Source: Ligula intestinalis
Lineage: Eukaryota > Platyhelminthes > Cestoda > Diphyllobothriidea > Diphyllobothriidae
Direction: 5' to 3'
DNA length: 64,000 bases
NCBI GenBank assembly: GCA_036362985.1
Contig: JAYGXS010000001.1
Coordinates: 75,582,319 to 75,646,318 of the forward strand
A model generated the notes under the pieces. That model searched no databases. It was not told the origin of the DNA and saw nothing but the letters and a program-made list of their open reading frames with translations. The translations under genes and the position numbers were made by a program. Shown in pieces: positions 59,441-64,000 of this stretch. The first letter of the stretch is position 1, and the number at the start of each line of letters is the position of its first letter.

Positions 59441-60800
59441 CCATGCTTTTTCGACTAACTGACTGAGACCAGACTGGTTACTTTGGTTCTATTTTCTTCT
59501 TCTTCTTCTTCTTCTTCTTCTTCTTTCTCTTTTTATAACCTTATTGGAGTTCGCAAAGATTTGAAACATAAATCAAGGCCCAGTTAGCAATAAGTTTAAT
59601 GCCTTACGAGTTGAAACACGAGGTTACGCCCCTAGAAGTTTGATGAATAATATTTAGTGCGATAGAAAAAATGGCTTACACTTATTTGGTCCAATCATAA
59701 GAAGAAATACAGACATTTTTTTTGCCTTACTGGTCGCCTAGCGACGGATAGTAAACGCTAAAAAACGAAGAATGAAATGGCAGGAGAGCCTTGGATGACT
59801 ATATTTCGTAAATTTTTTTCGCCAACGACCAGGCATCTTCAAAGTCGATGTCAGAGAGACCTGACGGTTGAACCAAGTGCAGTCGGTCACCTAACCTGAC
59901 ATTACCAGTTCAACTGCGGACAAAATTGATGGCGGCTCAGATCATAAGTGGTTATATCACGCAGCAGTGGTGTCGAACGGGTTGGGCTGATTGCACGAGA
60001 AGTCGTTTTTTTGACTCTAAGGTTAATAACTTTGCATGACGCAACGCTGCCCTGGGTGTACATTCATTGACAAGAATGACTCACTAGAATGGTGCATCGA
60101 GCTGTGTGATAAACCATCAAAGAAATGTAAGAAGCAAACGACGAAATACTTTGTAAGGTCTAGGAAAAAGTGAAAAGCTTAAAGTCAGAGGTAAAGTCTG
60201 TTGTAAGCGGGACCTAGGTGCCTAAAAACGCGGATATAAGACACGATAAATCTGTCGGTGCTAAACTTGGAAATGAGCGCGTGGATATGCTTGCAGGAAA
60301 AGGTGGTCAACAAAAAATTTGATCTCAGTGAAGTTGCAGTTACTTCGGAAGTTAAAAATCACGTAGGTAACGCTTAAAGACATTAAGTAGAACTACATGA
60401 ATAAGAGGAATGTAATAAGTACAGTATAGCGGCAAGTTCTTGATGGTTTAAAATACAGATTCTTAGTCTATATTGACCAATTGGAAACCTCAATAAGGAC
60501 CTAATGTACGTGATTCGTAGGTCCACAACTTGTTCGGCGGTTAATTGAAATATTCAGAAAACACAACAGTGGGAGGAAAAAACAGGAAACGTGAAGTGGT
60601 TGAAAAACCTAGTTTTTGGTATTTGGTTTGAGGAATTGCTGCACAGCTGTCGAACTTAACACCCATGGGGTTTTTCTTACATCGCTCAAGGTCTAAACTA
60701 TAAAGTTACTGTAATTGTGTGAAATTATGGTTTTCTATGGCAATATTTTAGTTATTCCTTGCTATGTATCGTTAATAAAGTCGATTATAATATTTTGTGA
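59441..60800. other. Non-coding stretch with TTC microsatellite
   Basis: Apart from the (TTC)n run nothing is recognised. Confidence 0.5.
59494..59525 (+). repeat. (TTC)n microsatellite
   Basis: About ten TTC/CTT units. Confidence 0.95.
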
Positions 60801-60937
60801 GGGCCTCGTAGCTTAGATGGCTACAAAAGTAACGGTGCACTCAAGCATAGCTCTTAGTGCCGTGGTTTCGTATCTTGCCGAGCGTGACGCGTTTTGCCCC
60901 ATTGGGTCAAATAAATTATTCAAATCATTCAAAAACA
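60801..60937 (+). mobile_element. tRNA-like SINE, family S2
   Basis: GGGCCTCGTAGCTTAGATGG is A-box-like. GTGGTTTCGTATCTTGCCG is B-box-like (near 60863). The end is GGGTCAAATAAATTATTCAA followed by a CATTCAAAAA tail. It matches 30462-30593 in layout and at the 3' end. Confidence 0.7.
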
Positions 60938-61082
60938 CCTACTAATTGTTATGTTGTTTAAAAAAATACGAATCCAACAGTTGGTGTAATCTTGAGAACA
61001 AAAACTTCACTCCAGTAAATACCCAAAAGAGGCTAGCCCGTGCGCGCTCGGATGTGTATACAATTTTCTTCTACCTCGCAAT

Positions 61083-61458
61083 TACAGTAGACGCCGTTGA
61101 TCATGCAATATTTTAACATATGCGAAAGACTAAAGCTCTTTCGCTAATCGGAATTGACTCCAGTTGTGATACTGATTATCGTGTAGTGTATTCAGAAGTC
61201 ATTTCAGTCAGGATAGGAAGCCGGCTTCGTAATAATTTTCGTTTCGACCCCTAGCAAAACGTTTCGATTGTAAAAACTGACTACTTATGTAGTATGCCTT
61301 TTTATCATTGATTTTGACTGCCTTTATAAATTCAAATATATTTTATGGAAAGCATACACGAGAAAATTATTTGTTGTACTTGTTTGATAGCAAATTAAAC
61401 GTTCTTTAAATTTTATACTCAAAGAAAGGGTAGCTCTTGGTTTAAAATTAGTTGCTAA
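61083..61458 (+). repeat. Inverted-pair repeat, family D, arm 3L
   Basis: About 90% complementary to 61701-62079. Motifs in order: GTAGACGCCGTTGA, GATTATCGTGTAGTG, AAGCCGGCTTC, CGTTTCGACCCCTAGC, CCTTTATAAATTCAAATATA and TTTGATAGCAAATTAA. No known protein is encoded. Confidence 0.9.
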
Positions 61459-61700
61459 TTATGAGCTTTTTTACGATGGTTAGGTCTTCATCCATAATAA
61501 ATCGTATCCTCAATTTATAAGTGCTGCCTATACTGCATAAAATATATTCCAAATCTTTTTCAGTATTTGATGACAACTAGGTGACGTCTTCCTCGAACTG
61601 TAGGCGAAATTGTACATTTCCTTAAACAGGATGCACACAGTGCGCGGTTTTTAAACCTTGAATTCGAGTGTAGCATTCACTCGCTTAGAAAATTGTTCGG

Positions 61701-62079
61701 CAATTGGGCAACTTTTTAAAACCGAAAGCTTCCCTTTCTTTGAGTATAAAATTTAAAGAACGCTTAATTTGCTATCAAACAAGAACAACAAATATTTTTC
61801 TCGTGCGCGTTTTCCATAAAATATATTTGAATTTATAAAGGCAGTCAAAATCAATGATAAAAAGGCATACTACTTAAGTAGTCAGCTTTTACAATGGAAA
61901 CGTTTCGCTAGGGGTCGAAACGAAGATCATTAAGAAGCCGGCTTCCTATATTGACTGAAATGACTTCTGAATACACTACACGATAATCAGTATCACAACT
62001 GGAGTCAATTCCGATTAGCGAAAGAGCATTAGTCTTTCGCATATGTCGTAATATTGCATGGTCAACGGCGTCTACTGTA
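61701..62079 (-). repeat. Inverted-pair repeat, family D, arm 3R
   Basis: Inverse of 61083-61458 across a 242-bp spacer. Its minus strand keeps an 82-residue frame (62156-61908). The left arm keeps the same reading with one stop and few replacements. The product is unrecognised. Confidence 0.9.
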
Positions 62080-62832
62080 CTCATCTCTGACACATTCGAT
62101 ACAATGGCATGTGCCACAATCTGTATTGAAAAAAGATAGTGATTTGACGTTGACACGGAGTGTGCAGGCCGTTGTTTTCCGTCGACTATCCACCGATAGC
62201 AGCCTTAATCCAGCTCTTGCCTTTGCGCTTTGTGTACATCTTTCGGTGGTTTCTTTTGCCCTTTACGGCCACAAGGGCACACACTGCACGTACTGCAAAT
62301 TAAGATCCCAGGTCATTGGCCATTCAGTTTTTTTACCTCGTTTGTTCCTGACCGCTGAATTCCGCTATTTCAAGTCTTCTTCACAGCCGGATTTTTCTGG
62401 ACGTTTAGGATCTCTTTTGTTCACATAATAATTTATATGGGTATATCCAAGGATATAATACCCACTATTAAAAGTGAGGTTTCTGTCGAACAGAAGTGCA
62501 TATGCCGTCGCTGGTTCGTGTGGCAAAGCATAAGAACATGCGACCACTGGAATGGCAGCTATGCTAATCCCAGATTTCGGACTCATTGAGGGGTACCTCC
62601 TCAAATATTATAGAAGTACCACAATTCAGAAATATTTGGTCGGGGGGGGGGAGAGGCAGGAAAAGCTGCGAGCAAACAGGAAGCGTAGTTTTATAACTGA
62701 TATCTCGAAAAGCTCATCTGATTAAAATTAGCCAAATACGCGCACAAACTCTTGTCGACGCCACCTAATTTTTGCATAAATCAACGGCCTGTCAAAGTTC
62801 TCTTTGCTTCTCCTCTGTAACTATAGTCACTA
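62080..62832. other. Non-coding stretch, nothing recognised
   Basis: A 124-residue plus-strand frame (62054-62428) is unrecognised. A G10 run lies near 62642. Confidence 0.45.
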
Positions 62833-62944
62833 GCATTCTTTATGTTAATCCCGTAGAACAAATCTAATGGGCTTTACTATTTCTAATCGCATTCTTTATG
62901 TTAATCCCTAAGAACACATTTAATGAGCTTTACTATTTCTGTCG
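62833..62944 (+). repeat. Two-unit tandem repeat, 56-bp period
   Basis: GCATTCTTTATGTTAATCCC...GAACA...TTTACTATTTCT occurs twice in a row (62833-62888 and 62889-62944) with about five differences. Confidence 0.9.
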
Positions 62945-63654
62945 CCGATAGCAGTAACGGTTGGATTAGCCCAGAGCACTTGATAAACGACGTGTGACTT
63001 TATGGGCCATTAAATGATAAATCTTATTACAAAAAATACAGTATTTATGCCGAGTAAGCTGTGTCTTGCAGCCTGGAGTCTTTCAAGTTTGTCATAATTT
63101 CTTTGCTAGATGTTTGTAGCTACATTCCCATGATGCATCACTCAGATGATAAGTTACCCGTATTGTGTGTCAGACGGTCTCAGTGCATTCATCACAGTTT
63201 ACTTCGCCAGGATATTTTGAGGGTAAAACACACACTAATCGCAATGGAAATCTTATCTAACAAGAAGCCAGCAGATCAGTGTTGCGCGATTTCTTACGGA
63301 CTAATATCAGAAGATGAATTGCCGAACAGACGATTGTTTTCAATAAATGCTCGTCAGGCCTTTACATTTATCGAATTTTTCGAAAAAAACGTATGCTCGC
63401 CAGTTCATTTTCTAAAATTTGCAATGGGAATTTTCGCAAATTTAGGACTATATTCGTAAATTTTTTTCAGTGTGTTTGCCGTTTAACTCTACGAGACCAG
63501 AATTCTGCTTGATACTACTTATTAAAGACAATTAGTATGAATAATTCTAGAGCGGTCAACGCTACACGCGGAATCTCAAGGTAAAGCAGGAAGTGCATTG
63601 ACTATCACGCATTCAGCATGCGTCGTTAAGCGACTTTGATGCAACATTGAACGG
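62945..63654. other. Non-coding stretch containing an unrecognised 132-residue frame
   Basis: The plus-strand frame 63061-63459 is one of the longest in the window. It has no recognised domain, and its distal third overlaps repeat R4. I do not call it a gene. Confidence 0.35.
63308..63371 (+). repeat. Short dispersed repeat R4, copy 2
   Basis: Matches 44952-45019 at about 80% (CAGAAGATGAATTGCCGAAC, then AATGCTCGTCAGGCCTTTAC). Confidence 0.6.
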
Positions 63655-63745
63655 TCCTGGTTGCTGAGGGTAGGATTTAAACCCGTGACCTAACTGAAAA
63701 AAATGACTGTCTTAGACACACCCGATAACCAACACAGAGGTCCGC
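63655..63745 (-). repeat. tRNA-like sequence, possible SINE family S4
   Basis: On the minus strand, TGTTGGTTATCGGGTGTGTC is followed by GGTCACGGGTTTAAATCCTA, which is B-box-like. The spacing suits a tRNA-derived SINE head. The stems are imperfect. Confidence 0.45.
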
Positions 63746-64000
63746 CTAGGTCTGGAGAAAGGCTGAATGACGAGACTTAATAACACAGAAATGGATATTT
63801 CGATCTGTTTTGTTGTTATCGATGACATCTATCGAATACCATGTCTGCCAAGCAAGCATCTAACCAAAAATACTGCATTACCCTCTTTTGAGTTCTTATC
63901 CCCAGTTGGCAGTAGGCGTTTAAATTTGTCTTAAAACAAAGTAAAACTGAAAATTTATTGTAACAAAAATAGTCTGATTGGCTTGCTAATGCTAACTGGC
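63746..64000. other. Non-coding end of window
   Basis: Nothing recognised. Confidence 0.5.

Noticed and set aside
63061..63459. 132-residue plus-strand open frame
   Set aside because: No recognised domain, and it overlaps a dispersed repeat. Its length is plausible by chance in 64 kb of six-frame sequence.

Overview
The window reads as non-coding, repeat-rich DNA of a eukaryote, most likely a flatworm. The best fit is a tapeworm of the Diphyllobothriidea (Spirometra / Dibothriocephalus / Schistocephalus type). That placement rests on three things. First, a broken LINE endonuclease at about 14.9-15.6 kb has the wording I know from cestode RTE/CR1-like elements. Second, there are Penelope-like GIY-YIG endonuclease remnants at 49.4-51.1 kb. 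Third, many tRNA-related short repeats and degenerate TTAGGG-like tracts are scattered through the window. The genus is inference. No intact protein-coding gene is recognised: open frames are short (146 residues at most), and the recognisable ones belong to transposons. There are no rRNA genes, confident tRNA genes, operons or CRISPR arrays. One 10-base N gap lies at 21640-21649. All coordinates and similarities come from reading by eye, so element ends are good to about 10-30 bases.

Layout. 0-11 kb: a 751-bp inverted-repeat element (3.1-3.85 kb), a tRNA-related SINE (6.3 kb), two small terminal-inverted-repeat (TIR) elements with a TTAGGG-like core (7.1 and 9.9 kb), and one copy of a 400-bp dispersed repeat (10.2 kb). 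11-18.4 kb: a SINE, a degenerate tandem array (12.0-14.3 kb), the LINE endonuclease pseudogene, and two direct 460-bp repeats around about 600 bp (16.8-18.3 kb), a layout like a miniature LTR element. 18.4-31 kb: SINE-tail inverted pairs (18.5 and 20.9 kb), the N gap, a TC microsatellite, a 270-bp foldback (23.2 kb), a deletion derivative of the 3.1-kb element lying inside a TTAGGG-like tract (25.1 kb), another TIR element (28.0 kb) and several SINEs. 31-45 kb: more dispersed repeat copies, a 333-bp TIR element (34.1 kb), two inverted pairs of one ~200-300-bp repeat (38.5-40.5 kb), an AT-rich stretch (41.7-44.2 kb) and a G-rich tract (45.0 kb). 45-64 kb: a near-perfect head-to-head SINE dimer (46.9-47.2 kb), a divergent pair of Penelope remnants, five more TIR elements or fragments (48.4, 53.2, 57.6, 58.5 and 59.2 kb), tRNA-like SINEs, and the longest inverted repeat in the window (two ~377-bp arms, 61.1-62.1 kb).

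The most notable theme is fold-back structure. At least five unrelated repeat families occur as inverted pairs, several of them more than once, alongside a TIR family of about nine copies or fragments. Nothing here suggests genes acting together in a pathway. The content is best explained by successive waves of small non-autonomous elements, with a few decayed autonomous ones.
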